From NCBI RefSeq assembly GCF_935822925.1, contig NZ_CAKXZS010000011.1, positions 528,539-591,573 of the forward strand: a DNA stretch of 63,035 nt. The letters run 5' to 3'. Within the stretch, counting starts at the first letter, position 1, and every line of letters begins with the position of its first letter. Positions 46,314 through 55,552 of this stretch are shown piece after piece. This stretch comes from Mesorhizobium ventifaucium (GTDB lineage: Bacteria > Pseudomonadota > Alphaproteobacteria > Rhizobiales > Rhizobiaceae). The notes beneath the pieces are model-generated. The model saw only the letters and a program-made list of their open reading frames with translations. It searched no databases and was not told the origin of the DNA. A program made the translations under genes and the position numbers.

Positions 46314-48140
46314 ATGTCCGGACCGCAAGTCGCCATCGACCTTGGCCGTATCGAGCGCAATGCGCGCACGATCGTCGACCGCTGCGCCCTGTCCGGCATC
46401 AAGGTATTCGGCGTCACCAAGGGAACTTGCGGCATGCCGCAGGTGGCGCGCGCCATGCTGCGCGGCGGCGTTGCCGGCATCGCCGAATCGCGGTTCGAAA
46501 ACATCCGCCGGCTGCGCGACAGCGGCATCAATACGCCTATCATGCTGCTGCGTAGTCCGCCGATGGCGCGCATCGAGGAGGTGGTCCGCACCGTCGACAT
46601 TAGCCTGCAATCCGAGCTCGCCACCATCCGCGAGCTATCGCGCATCGCCGAGCGCATGGGCCGCGTCCACGACATCATGCTGATGATCGATCTCGGCGAT
46701 CTCCGGGAAGGCATCTGGCCGAACGACCTCATCCCGACGGTCGAGCGGATACTGGCGCTCAAGGGCGTGCGCATCGCCGGCATCGGCACCAATCTCGGCT
46801 GCTTCGGCGCCATCATGCCGACGCAGGAAAATCTCGGGCAACTCGTCGCCCATGCCTACAAGACCGAGCGTCTGTCCGGCGCAAGGCTCGACTGGATCTC
46901 AGGCGGCGCGTCATCGTCGCTGACGCTGCTGCTCGAGGACAGGCTGCCCGCCGGCATCAACAATCTGCGGATCGGCGAGGCGATCCTTCAGGGTGGCGTC
47001 GAGACCTTCCGCGAGAAGCCGTGGGCCGAACTCGAACCCGATGCCTGCCGGCTGACCAGCGACATCATCGAGGTCAAGCTGAAGCCGTCGCGGCCGATCG
47101 GCCAATCCGGCTACGACGCTTTCGGCAACCAGCCGGTGTTTGCCGACGATGGCGACAGGTTGCGCGCCATCGCCAATATCGGCCGCGAGGATGTGTTGAT
47201 CGAAGGTTTGACGCCGATTGCCAAGGGCGTGCGGGTGCTCGGCGCCTCCAGCGACCATCTGCTTCTCGACGTGACCGATGCCGAGCCGCCACCCGCCGTC
47301 GGCGATCGTGTCGCTTTCCGCATGAGCTATGGCGCCATGCTGCTGGCGATGACCTCGGAATATGTCGAAAAGGCACCAATGCACGACGTCGAGGATTTCT
47401 CCGGCCGCAAGATGGTGTCGATATCTGCCGAACCGGCGGCGGCATGCATCCTGGCCAGTGAGGCGACCGGCGCCCGGCTGGAGGCGATGAATTTCGATGT
47501 CGTCGAACTGGCCGATATCGAGCGGCCGCCGTCCGGCTTGGTCCGCCTCAGCGCCGGCAGCGACCGGCGCATCGCCCACAAGGCGCTGACGGTGACCGCG
47601 CGGGCGACGCACTCCTTCGGTTTGATCTGGATCGACTCCATCGCGGCCCTGATGCCCGAGGACGAAGACGGCATCGACCTGCCGGAACGTTCGGTGCTGG
47701 CGCGGACGCTGGGTCTCGACCACAAGCCCGGTGCGCTGCAGCCACAACTGTCGCCGGAAAATGTCGTCATTGTCGGTTTGCGCCATGCCGATCCGGCCGA
47801 GGCGCGGGTGCTGAAGGATTCGCGCGTCTGCGCGTTCACCATGACCGACATCGACGCCATGGGCATGCGCGACGTGATGCACGAGGCGATCCGCATCGCC
47901 ACATCCGGCACGCAAGGCTTCCATGTCAGCTATTCGCCTGATGTGACCGAATTCGCCGGCTGGGCGGCGGGCTCCGGCGGCATCACGATGCGCGAAACGC
48001 ATCAGGCGATGGAGGCAATCGCGCTGTCCGGCGGGCTGTTGTCGATGGACGTTTCCGGCCTGACGTCAGGTTTGGAACTGCGATTGGCGGCGGAAACGGT
48101 CAACTTCGTCATGTCGGCGTTTGGCAAGCGGATTCTCTAA
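46314..48140 (+). CDS. amino-acid racemase fused to degenerate ureohydrolase-like domain
   Basis: A 608-residue two-part protein. Residues 1 to about 355 form a PLP amino-acid racemase of the Orr/alanine-racemase fold; the PLP lysine is Lys36 in VFGVTKGTCG, and the beta-domain follows. Residues about 405-608 align by motif with the arginase/agmatinase family: GLIWIDSIAA for the arginase WVDAHTD site, VSYSPDV for SFDVD, and GSGGITMRE for the GG(L/I)T-RE segment. Of six manganese ligands only Asp441 and Asp543 remain. The positions for His101, His126, Asp128 and Asp232 are Arg418, Ile443, Ala445 and Ser541. Hydrolase activity is therefore unlikely; a ligand-sensing role is a guess. dadA lies upstream. 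Confidence 0.8.
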   Translation: MSGPQVAIDLGRIERNARTIVDRCALSGIKVFGVTKGTCGMPQVARAMLRGGVAGIAESRFENIRRLRDSGINTPIMLLRSPPMARIEEVVRTVDISLQSELATIRELSRIAERMGRVHDIMLMIDLGDLREGIWPNDLIPTVERILALKGVRIAGIGTNLGCFGAIMPTQENLGQLVAHAYKTERLSGARLDWISGGASSSLTLLLEDRLPAGINNLRIGEAILQGGVETFREKPWAELEPDACRLTSDIIEVKLKPSRPIGQSGYDAFGNQPVFADDGDRLRAIANIGREDVLIEGLTPIAKGVRVLGASSDHLLLDVTDAEPPPAVGDRVAFRMSYGAMLLAMTSEYVEKAPMHDVEDFSGRKMVSISAEPAAACILASEATGARLEAMNFDVVELADIERPPSGLVRLSAGSDRRIAHKALTVTARATHSFGLIWIDSIAALMPEDEDGIDLPERSVLARTLGLDHKPGALQPQLSPENVVIVGLRHADPAEARVLKDSRVCAFTMTDIDAMGMRDVMHEAIRIATSGTQGFHVSYSPDVTEFAGWAAGSGGITMRETHQAMEAIALSGGLLSMDVSGLTSGLELRLAAETVNFVMSAFGKRIL

Positions 48141-48197
48141 GCATGATCCCGAACGAAGGACCGCGTCAGCGACCGGTTTTCGGAAAAGATCATGCTC
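48141..48197. repeat. 57-bp palindromic element
   Basis: Perfect 9-bp arms AGCATGATC/GATCATGCT flank an inner CGAA...CGGTTTTCGG part. It lies between the convergent racemase and rhaK genes and could also help end transcription. Confidence 0.75.
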
Positions 48198-48204
48198 AAA
48201 AATG

Positions 48205-49575
48205 TCAGCTACGCGTATCGACCGCCGCGCGCCATGAACGTGCATAATCCGCCCAGGCTGGGTCGGCCGCCGGTTTGATCTTTTCGCCCTTCCCCTGGAC
48301 CGTTCCTTGGTCCGACGTCAGCAAGGCGGCGCCGATGCTGGTGCCGGTTGCGGCCTCCGACGCAATGACGGGGCGCACTGTCGCCGCTGCCAGCATGCTG
48401 ACAAAAAGCCGGTTGCGGGCGAATGGGCCCTCGACAATTGTCGGGCCGCCGGCGCCGATCAGATCGAGGCAGGTCGCGGTCATCAGCGCCAGGTAGAAAG
48501 AGATGGCGGCAAAGCTCTGGCCGTTGCTGATCCCGTCGGCGTTTAGCCACGCGGCGCTGTGATGCGGGAACGGCCCCGAGCCCTGTTGGGTCGAAGGCAG
48601 CAGCGACGTCTTCCGCGCAAGCACTGTGGCGATATCCTCTTCGGTCCAGTCTTCCGATTGGCCTTCCGTCAGCAGCGAAAACTCACGGCCGCCCATGAAG
48701 CGTGCCGATGGCACGGGATTGCCGAGTGCATTGACGTTGACCAGCGTGTCGCGGGCCGGGTCGAGTGTGACCTTGTTGCCGCCAACCGCCATCGACACCA
48801 CCCAGGTGCCGGTCGAGACGACCGAGAAGGGCGGCGTTTCGGAGAGGAGATGCGGCAGCAGCGAGGCATTTGAATCATGCAGCCCGCAAAATACCGGCGT
48901 TTGCGGATCGAGCCCGGTCCGTATCGCAAGCGCGGGCAGGATCGGGCCGAGGCGATCCTTCGCCCGCCGCACCGGCGCCATCAGATGGCGCCATTGCATC
49001 TTGTCGACCAGCGACGAAAAATCCGCCTTCCACGGTTTCCACAGATCGGTGTGGCAGCCAAGCGAGGTCGCTTCGTTGGCGGCGACGCCGGTCAGGCGCA
49101 AGGCCCAGTATTGCGGGTACATCAGCATCACGGCGGCCTTGGCGAAATCCGCCGGGAAGCGCTTCTGCTGCCAGAACAGCTGCGCGCCGAGATTGAGGCC
49201 GACCGGCAGGCGCGGCGTGCCCGTCTCGGCGAAGGCCGGACGGATCGTGTCATAGTCCTCGGCAAGGGCGTCGGGCCCGGCAAATTCATAGTCGAGCACC
49301 GGCAGCGCCAGTTCGCCGGCAGCGTCAACCAGCACGCCCGTCGCGCCATGGGTGGTGATCGATATCGCTCCGATGCGCTGTTCGCGATTGATCTCGGCGA
49401 GGCTGTCGAGGATGAACGACCACAGGAGCTCGACATCGTGGTGCGGGTAGCGACCGTCAAGAACAGGCGCATTCGCCATGCGGCGCAGCGCAACTTCGCC
49501 CACATCGGCGAGGTCGACCAGCGCCACCTTGGCGTTGGTCTTGCCAATATCGATGACGGCGACGTGGCGGGTCAT
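48205..49575 (-). CDS. rhaK: FGGY-family sugar kinase RhaK
   Basis: Carbohydrate kinase of 456 residues, last gene of the rhamnose transport operon. It has the ASKHA start VAVIDIGKTNAKVALVDL, GAISITTHGATGVLVD and VVSTGTWVVSMAVGG. Near the C-terminus are GAGGPTIVEGPFARNRLFVSML and ATGTSIGAALL. In Rhizobium leguminosarum the equivalent kinase phosphorylates the rhamnose-derived ketose and is also needed for ABC uptake. Its ATG overlaps the predicted stop of the original rhaU frame (ATGA). Confidence 0.9.
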   Translation of the reverse strand: MTRHVAVIDIGKTNAKVALVDLADVGEVALRRMANAPVLDGRYPHHDVELLWSFILDSLAEINREQRIGAISITTHGATGVLVDAAGELALPVLDYEFAGPDALAEDYDTIRPAFAETGTPRLPVGLNLGAQLFWQQKRFPADFAKAAVMLMYPQYWALRLTGVAANEATSLGCHTDLWKPWKADFSSLVDKMQWRHLMAPVRRAKDRLGPILPALAIRTGLDPQTPVFCGLHDSNASLLPHLLSETPPFSVVSTGTWVVSMAVGGNKVTLDPARDTLVNVNALGNPVPSARFMGGREFSLLTEGQSEDWTEEDIATVLARKTSLLPSTQQGSGPFPHHSAAWLNADGISNGQSFAAISFYLALMTATCLDLIGAGGPTIVEGPFARNRLFVSMLAAATVRPVIASEAATGTSIGAALLTSDQGTVQGKGEKIKPAADPAWADYARSWRAAVDTRS

Positions 49576-49888
49576 TCCATATGGAACATGGTTTCCAGCG
49601 GCACCGCCACCGGCTCGTTATCAGGCCTGGTCTCCATCATATGGCCATCTCGGCCCTCCAGCGCTGCATCAGCTTGTGCTTCGGCAATTCGTCCATGCCA
49701 TGGTCGTCGCGCCGCCACAGCACGCCCAACAGTATGTTTGTCTCTTCGTCGAGATGGATCGAATAATCGGAAACGCCGGCCTGTCTGAGCAGCGCCACCA
49801 GCGACGGCCAGATCTCGTCGTGGCGCCTTTTGTATTCGGCCTTCATCCCCGGATTGAGCTTCATCTTGAACGCGTATTTTTCGGCCAT
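49572..49888 (-). pseudogene. rhaU: L-rhamnose mutarotase, frameshifted
   Basis: Rhamnose mutarotase (RhaM/RhaU) interconverts rhamnose anomers. The frame starts [20 protein letters not shown], overlapping the rhaQ stop, and reads through [20 protein letters not shown] and [10 protein letters not shown] to a premature stop just after AEMAI. The expected C-terminus METRPDNEPVAVPLETMFHM continues in another frame and stops at 49572, overlapping the rhaK start. Adding one C on the plus strand between 49642 and 49643 restores a 105-residue protein, the family length. Either a real mutation or a sequencing error. Confidence 0.85.
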
Positions 49889-50889
49889 CAGGTAAAACGC
49901 TCCCGCCGCACCCGCCGCCAGACGATGGGCAGCGCGATGACGATGATCAGCAGCAGGCCGATGAAGATCGACATAACGATGCCGGGCACGTTGAGCAGCC
50001 CCAAGCCAAAAGTCACCAGCCCCATGATGAAGGCGGCGAGCACCACGCCCACAATGCTGCCGGCGCCGCCGAGGATGCTGACGCCGCCAAGCACCACCAT
50101 GGTGATGACTTCCAATTCGTAGCCTTGCGCGATCGATGGCCGGGTCGAGCCGAGCCGCGAGGTGATCAGCACCGAGGCGATGCCCGCCATCAGTCCGGTC
50201 AGGCAGAACAGGATGAATTTGATGCGGCCGACGCGCACGCCGGAAAACTGCGCCGCGACCGGGTTGTTGCCGATGGCGAAGACGCGGCGGCCGAAGCTCG
50301 TCCGGTGCAGAAGGAACCAGTAGATGACCGCCGCGACGAGGAACAGCGTCAGCTCGAACGACACCACCCACCAGACATAGCCCTGGCCGAAGAAGGCGAA
50401 GCTAGAGGGATGGCCTTTGTAGGCCTGATCGCCGAGGACGATGAAGGCGATGCCGCGAAACAGGCTCATCGTGCCGATGGTGACGACGATCGACGGCAGG
50501 CCGAGCCTGGTGACGAGCAGCCCGTTGAAGGCGCCGCAGCCGAGCCCGACCAGGATGCCGATCGCCACCAGCACCGGTGTGCCGGCGCCGGCCTGCACCG
50601 CCATGCCCATCATCGTTGAGGCCAGCGCGATGATGGCGGCGACCGACAGGTCGATCTCGCCGGAAATGATCAGCAGCGCCATGGCAAGCGCGATCAGCGC
50701 CTTTTCGGTGAAGTTGAAGGTCAGGTCCGACAGCGACCACGCGTCGAGGAAATAGGGCGAGGCGAAGCTGTTGACGGCAAAGATCGCGACCGCCACCGCG
50801 ACCAGCAGCGCCTCCCATGAGTAGATCGCCGAGTTGAGCGGCGTGTCGAGCCGGTCGGGAATGTGGCGCGGGGCTGGGGTGTCGGTCAT
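49888..50889 (-). CDS. rhaQ: rhamnose ABC transporter permease RhaQ
   Basis: Second CUT2 permease of the rhamnose importer, 333 residues with eight to ten hydrophobic segments. Typical elements are [41 protein letters not shown] and [19 protein letters not shown]. Its ATG overlaps the rhaP stop (ATGA) and its stop overlaps the rhaU start, so rhaP-rhaQ-rhaU are coupled. Confidence 0.94.
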   Translation of the reverse strand: MTDTPAPRHIPDRLDTPLNSAIYSWEALLVAVAVAIFAVNSFASPYFLDAWSLSDLTFNFTEKALIALAMALLIISGEIDLSVAAIIALASTMMGMAVQAGAGTPVLVAIGILVGLGCGAFNGLLVTRLGLPSIVVTIGTMSLFRGIAFIVLGDQAYKGHPSSFAFFGQGYVWWVVSFELTLFLVAAVIYWFLLHRTSFGRRVFAIGNNPVAAQFSGVRVGRIKFILFCLTGLMAGIASVLITSRLGSTRPSIAQGYELEVITMVVLGGVSILGGAGSIVGVVLAAFIMGLVTFGLGLLNVPGIVMSIFIGLLLIIVIALPIVWRRVRRERFT

Positions 50890-51863
50890 CCCGCTTCCGC
50901 CTTCTTGAGGATGATACGACCTTGCCGGCGTTCGCCGCGCGCGTTGAGCACCACGGCCAGGATGATGGCGCTGCCCGAAATCGCCATCTGCCAGAACGGC
51001 GAGATGTTGATGACCGGCAACGCATTGGAGATGATGCCGAGGAACAGCGCACCGAGCACCGCGCCGCCGACCGAGCCGATGCCGCCGGCGATCGAGATGC
51101 CGCCGATGACGCAGGCGGCGATGATGTTGAGCTCGTAGCCATTGGCGACCTCGACCGAGGCGATGACATAGCGCGAGATCCAGAGATAGCCGCACAGACC
51201 AGCGGCCATCCCCGAGATGCAGAAGACGATGAACTTGGTGCGGCCGACATCGATGCCGGCGTAGACCGATGCGGTCGGATTAACGCCGATGGCATAGATC
51301 GAGCGGCCGAGCGCGGTGCGCGTCATCAACAGGAAGAACAAGGCGATGACCAGTATGGCGATCCACGACAGCACCGGAATGCCGAGGAAAGCCGCGCGCT
51401 GCAGGCCGATGAAATCAGGGCTCATCTGGTCGGCATTGACCCAGGCGCCGCCTGAAATGACGAAGGTGGCGCCGCGATAGATGGTGAGCGTGCCGAGCGT
51501 CACCACGATCGAGGGAATGTTCAGCCGCCATACCAGCACGCCATTGATGGCGCCGAGCACCAGGCCGACCAGAAGGGCGATGACGATCAGCAGTGGGATC
51601 GGGATTGCCGGATGCGCTGCGTTCAGCATCGCCACCACCATGCCGGTGAAGCACAGGCTCGACGCCATCGACAGGTCGATCGAGCGGGTCAGGATCACCA
51701 CCATCTGACCCAGCGCCAGGATCATCAGGATCGAGGTGTCGTTGAACACCTGGCGCAGATTGCCGAAGGCGGCAAAGCCCGGAAAGCGCATCGAGATCAG
51801 CCCGATCAGCACGACGATTGCCGCGAGCAGCCAGACTTCGCGATATTTCAGAAAAGCCTTCAT
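50886..51863 (-). CDS. rhaP: rhamnose ABC transporter permease RhaP
   Basis: First CUT2 permease of the rhamnose importer, 325 residues. Signatures include LALGQMVVILTRSIDLSMASSL, YAIGVNPTASVYAGIDVGRTK and NIIAACVIGGISIAGGIGSVGG. It overlaps the rhaT stop by four bases. RhaP and RhaQ should form the membrane channel energised by RhaT. Confidence 0.94.
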   Translation of the reverse strand: MKAFLKYREVWLLAAIVVLIGLISMRFPGFAAFGNLRQVFNDTSILMILALGQMVVILTRSIDLSMASSLCFTGMVVAMLNAAHPAIPIPLLIVIALLVGLVLGAINGVLVWRLNIPSIVVTLGTLTIYRGATFVISGGAWVNADQMSPDFIGLQRAAFLGIPVLSWIAILVIALFFLLMTRTALGRSIYAIGVNPTASVYAGIDVGRTKFIVFCISGMAAGLCGYLWISRYVIASVEVANGYELNIIAACVIGGISIAGGIGSVGGAVLGALFLGIISNALPVINISPFWQMAISGSAIILAVVLNARGERRQGRIILKKAEAG

Positions 51864-53401
51864 GCCGCGATCCCTGCTGCCGTCTTGACCAGCGTTTCGG
51901 CGTCGAGCCCCTTATTGTCATAGATCGAGGCGATGCGGCCCTCGCGCATGACCACGACGCGGTCGGACATGCCGAGGATCTCGGGCAGTTCGGACGACAC
52001 CATGATCACCGACAGGCCTTGAGCGACGAGCTCAGCCATGAAGCCGTGCACGGCGGCTTTCGAGCCGATGTCGATGCCTTTGGTCGGCTCATCGAGGATG
52101 ATCACCTTGGGCGCCGTCGCCAGCCATTTGGCGATGACGATCTTCTGCTGGTTACCGCCCGACAGCGTGCCGACATCCTGGCTGAGCGAGGCGGCGCGCA
52201 GGTCGAGCCGCTCGGTGTAGGCACGGGCCAGCGCGAACTCTTCCGCCAGTTGCAACACACCTGATTTGGACGTGCGCTTGAGCGAGGGCAGCGAGATATT
52301 CTGGAAGATCGGCAGGCCGATCACCACGCCTTGCTTGCCGCGTTCTTCCGGCACATAGACGATGCCGGCGTCGATCGAATCCGCCGCCGATTTCGGCATG
52401 ATCGACTTGCCTTCCAGCGTGATGGTGCCGCTGCTGGTGCGGGTGATGCCTGATATCGCCTGCATCACCTCGCTGCGCCCGGCGCCGACAAGGCCGTAGA
52501 AGCCGAGGATCTCGCCTCTGTGCAGCTCGAAGCCGATGTCGTCGAACTCGGTCGGGTGCGACAGGCCCGAGACGGCAAGCACCGGCGCGCCGATCTCGGC
52601 CTTGCGCTGCGGAAAGATGTGATCGACGGCACGGCCGACCATCATGCGCACGATCTGGCTCTGGCCGGCATCCCTGATCAGGCCTTCGCCGACCATCTCG
52701 CCGTCGCGGAACACCGTATAGCGGTCGGCGATGCGGTAGATCTCGTCGAACTTGTGGCTGATGAACAGGATCGCCTTGCCTTCGCTCTTCAGAAACTCGA
52801 CCAGCAAAAACAGCTCCTCGATCTCCTTCAGCGACAGCGCTGCGGTCGGCTCGTCCATGATGACGATCTGGGCATCGATCGACATGGCGCGGGCGACGGC
52901 GACGAGGTGCTTGTTGGCGATGCCGAGGTCCCTCAGCCGCGCATCGGCGTCGATGTGGCCGGCGCCCATCGTATCAAGGACTTCACGGGCATTCTTGCGC
53001 ATGGTGCGCCAGTCAATGGTGCCGAAGCGCGATCGCGGCGCATGGCCGAGAAAGATGTTTTCGGCCACCGTCAGGTCGTCGAACAGCACGGTTTCCTGAT
53101 GGATGGCGGTGATGCCGTGCCCGAAGGCGGCATGCGCGCTGGGCAAGGTGACAGCCTGGCCATCGATACTGATGGTCCCTGTGTCAGGCTGGTAGATGCC
53201 TGTCATGATCTTGACCAGCGTCGACTTGCCGGCGCCGTTCTCGCCGATCAGCGCGGTTACCTGGCCGGGGTACAGCGACAGGCTGACATCGTGCAGCGCG
53301 CGCACGCCGGGAAAACTCTTCGAGATGCCGGCCAGGGTCAGGCGCGGAGCGGCAGCCAAAGGCTGCTCGGTGGTCGGGTCGAGTTGGGCTGTCGTGTCCA
53401 T
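51860..53401 (-). CDS. rhaT: rhamnose ABC transporter ATP-binding protein RhaT
   Basis: Double-domain sugar ATPase of 513 residues. Domain one has [16 protein letters not shown] and VIMDEPTAALS. Domain two has the degenerate [30 protein letters not shown] and VIILDEPTKGIDIG. It is separated from rhaS by 84 bp and overlaps rhaP. Confidence 0.95.
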   Translation of the reverse strand: MDTTAQLDPTTEQPLAAAPRLTLAGISKSFPGVRALHDVSLSLYPGQVTALIGENGAGKSTLVKIMTGIYQPDTGTISIDGQAVTLPSAHAAFGHGITAIHQETVLFDDLTVAENIFLGHAPRSRFGTIDWRTMRKNAREVLDTMGAGHIDADARLRDLGIANKHLVAVARAMSIDAQIVIMDEPTAALSLKEIEELFLLVEFLKSEGKAILFISHKFDEIYRIADRYTVFRDGEMVGEGLIRDAGQSQIVRMMVGRAVDHIFPQRKAEIGAPVLAVSGLSHPTEFDDIGFELHRGEILGFYGLVGAGRSEVMQAISGITRTSSGTITLEGKSIMPKSAADSIDAGIVYVPEERGKQGVVIGLPIFQNISLPSLKRTSKSGVLQLAEEFALARAYTERLDLRAASLSQDVGTLSGGNQQKIVIAKWLATAPKVIILDEPTKGIDIGSKAAVHGFMAELVAQGLSVIMVSSELPEILGMSDRVVVMREGRIASIYDNKGLDAETLVKTAAGIAA

Positions 53402-53485
53402 GGTCGTATCAAGCCCTGAAGCAGGTCCGTTTGAGGACGCGGCGGGAACCTGAGCCCCGCCGCGCCGGCTTGAAGCGCTCCAGGA

Positions 53486-54481
53486 TCAATAGATCTTGGA
53501 GAACTCTTCGATGTTCGACTTGTCGAACTTGAAGGGCGGAGCCATCGCCGCCGAATTGGTGTCGTCGAGCGTGACCTTGCCGACACGGCCGATCGACAGC
53601 GTCGCACCCGGCTTGGCTTCTTCCTTCTTCACCGCCAGATCATGAGCGAGGTAGACGGCCGAGTAGCCGAGATCGATCGGGTTCCACAGGGCAACCGCCT
53701 GGCTGGCGCCGTTGTCGATGAACTTTTTGAACTCCGACGGCAGCGCCAGACCGGTGACGTTGACCTTGCCGATCAGGCCTTGGTCGGTCACCACCTGCGC
53801 GGCGGCGACGACGCCGACCGTGGTCGGTGCGATGATCGCCTTGAGGTTCGGATAGGATTTTAGCAGGCCCTTGGCCTCGTCCGTGCTCTTGGCCGAATCG
53901 TCGTCGCCATAGACGGTGGCGACGAGATTGATCTTGGGGAATTTCTCCGGCAGCACCTTCTTGGCCGCTTCGATCCAGGCATTCTGGTTGGTCGCGGTCG
54001 ACGATGCCGACAGTATGGCGACATCGCCGCCTTCCGGCAGATAGTCGGCGGCAAGCTTGATGATGGTCTCGCCGATCAGGTTGGTGTCCGAGGGGTTGAG
54101 GTGGAGCTGGCGGCCTTCCGGAGCGACGCCGGAATCCCACGAGATGACGGTGATGCCGCGATCCATCGCCTTCTTCAGCGCCGGAACCAGCGCGTCGGCG
54201 TCATTGGCCGAAATGGCGATGGCGTCGACTTTTTGGGCGATCAGCGAATTGATCACCTCGATCTGCGCTTCGGCGGTCGCCTTGGTCGGGCCGGTGTAGA
54301 TGATGTCGACGTCGCCGAGTTCCTTGGCGGCCTCTTCTGCGCCCTTGTTGGCGGCATCGAAGAAGCCGTTGCCGAGCGACTTCACCACCAGCGCGATCTT
54401 GACGTTCTCGGCATAGGCGGCATTCACGAACATGGCGGCGGAGAACACCGCCGTAACCATCAATTTCTTCAGAAAGCTCAT
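53486..54481 (-). CDS. rhaS: rhamnose-binding periplasmic protein RhaS
   Basis: Periplasmic sugar-binding protein of 331 residues. A signal peptide ends near VNAAYAENVK. The body shows VVKSLGNGFFDAANKGAEEAA and AIAISANDADALVPALKKAMDRGITVISWDSGV. This is the rhamnose ABC protein group. It lies between the regulator rhaR and rhaT. Confidence 0.94.
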   Translation of the reverse strand: MSFLKKLMVTAVFSAAMFVNAAYAENVKIALVVKSLGNGFFDAANKGAEEAAKELGDVDIIYTGPTKATAEAQIEVINSLIAQKVDAIAISANDADALVPALKKAMDRGITVISWDSGVAPEGRQLHLNPSDTNLIGETIIKLAADYLPEGGDVAILSASSTATNQNAWIEAAKKVLPEKFPKINLVATVYGDDDSAKSTDEAKGLLKSYPNLKAIIAPTTVGVVAAAQVVTDQGLIGKVNVTGLALPSEFKKFIDNGASQAVALWNPIDLGYSAVYLAHDLAVKKEEAKPGATLSIGRVGKVTLDDTNSAAMAPPFKFDKSNIEEFSKIY

Positions 54482-54527
54482 CGAATATCCTCCCTTGAGC
54501 GTTGCATTCCATCGCCGCTGCGAACCC

Positions 54528-55337
54528 TCAGGCCTGCAGCGAAGATTCTTCCCTATTGACTGCCGTTGTGCGGGCGACGACCAGCGTCACACCGGCGGCC
54601 TCCAACATCTTGGCCTCGCGATCCTCGATGCCGTCGTCGGTGATGACCGTGGCGATGCGCGACAGGCCGCACAGGATCAGGCTCGAGCGTTTGCGGAACT
54701 TCGACGAATCGACCAGCACCACCAGCTCGTCGGCCTGATCGATCAGTTTCTGCTCGGCCTGGATCAGCAGCGGATCGCCTTCCATCAGGCCGAGCGGCCC
54801 GAGCCCTTGCGCGCCCATGAACATGCGGCGCGCATAGAAATTGCGCGTCACGTCATTGTCGAACGGCGACAGGATGATGTTCTGCTCGCGGTAGATGGTG
54901 CCGCCCGACAGCATCACCGTGTTCTTGGAGTGCTTGAGCAGATGCTCGGCGATCGGGAAGGAGTTGGTGAAGATCGGCATGCGGCGGCCGGTCAGGAAAT
55001 GCACCATCTGGAAGGTGGTGGTGCCGCCATTGATGATGATCGGCTCGCCGTCCTTGCACAGTTCCACGGCGTCCCGCGCGATCGCCCGCTTCTGCGCAGC
55101 GTTGATCGTCTCGTTGACGGAAAAAGGCCGCCCGGCAAGGCCGATGAATTGCGGCGGGGTGATCGCCTCGGCGCCGCCACGCACGCGGCGCAGGCGCTTT
55201 TGCACATGCAATGCGGCGATGTCGCGCCGGATCGTCGCCTCGGACGAGTCCGTCAGGTCGACCATCTCCTGCACCGTCACCACAGGCTTTTCCTGGACGG
55301 CCGACAAAATGATCCTGTGGCGCTCTTTTTCGTGCAT
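54528..55337 (-). CDS. rhaR: DeoR-family rhamnose regulator RhaR
   Basis: A DeoR-type repressor of 269 residues. The N-terminal winged helix reads VVTVQEMVDLTDSSEATIRRD. The C-terminal sugar-phosphate sensor domain includes INGGTTTFQMVHFL, MLSGGTIYREQ and DSSKFRKRSSLILCGL. GGGAGG lies 5 nt before the ATG. It is the first gene of rhaRSTPQUK and divergent from rhaDI, so it probably controls both through the shared 215-bp gap. Confidence 0.92.
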   Translation of the reverse strand: MHEKERHRIILSAVQEKPVVTVQEMVDLTDSSEATIRRDIAALHVQKRLRRVRGGAEAITPPQFIGLAGRPFSVNETINAAQKRAIARDAVELCKDGEPIIINGGTTTFQMVHFLTGRRMPIFTNSFPIAEHLLKHSKNTVMLSGGTIYREQNIILSPFDNDVTRNFYARRMFMGAQGLGPLGLMEGDPLLIQAEQKLIDQADELVVLVDSSKFRKRSSLILCGLSRIATVITDDGIEDREAKMLEAAGVTLVVARTTAVNREESSLQA

Positions 55338-55380
55338 GGTTCCTCCCCTGCCAGCACATCTAGGCACTCAAAACGCGCAG

Positions 55381-55453
55381 TGTCAATCATTTCCGATCAT
55401 ATCATTCCGTTGTGCAGTGCAATATGATCAATCTTGATCGTTTATGATTGACA
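55381..55453. promoter_or_regulatory. nested inverted repeats, putative RhaR operator with divergent promoters
   Basis: Two perfect inverted repeats share nearly the same centre. The outer is TGTCAATCAT (55381-55390) with ATGATTGACA (55444-55453); the inner is GATCATAT (55395-55402) with ATATGATC (55422-55429). The outer arms contain TTGACA reading outward on each strand, so they may also be the -35 elements of the divergent rhaR and rhaD promoters. Confidence 0.6.
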
Positions 55454-55552
55454 ATGCCGCCGCTTCCGTGGACATTCGACCGAAGCTGACCCGCTATGCG
55501 GTCGCAATTGACCGCGCCGTTTTGCGCGTCTCACGTCACGGGAGGATTACCT

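Noticed and set aside
46223..46816. Long minus-strand frame over the 5' part of the racemase gene
   Set aside because: It is the reverse shadow of the racemase gene. Only the last part, outside the racemase gene, looks like a real small protein.
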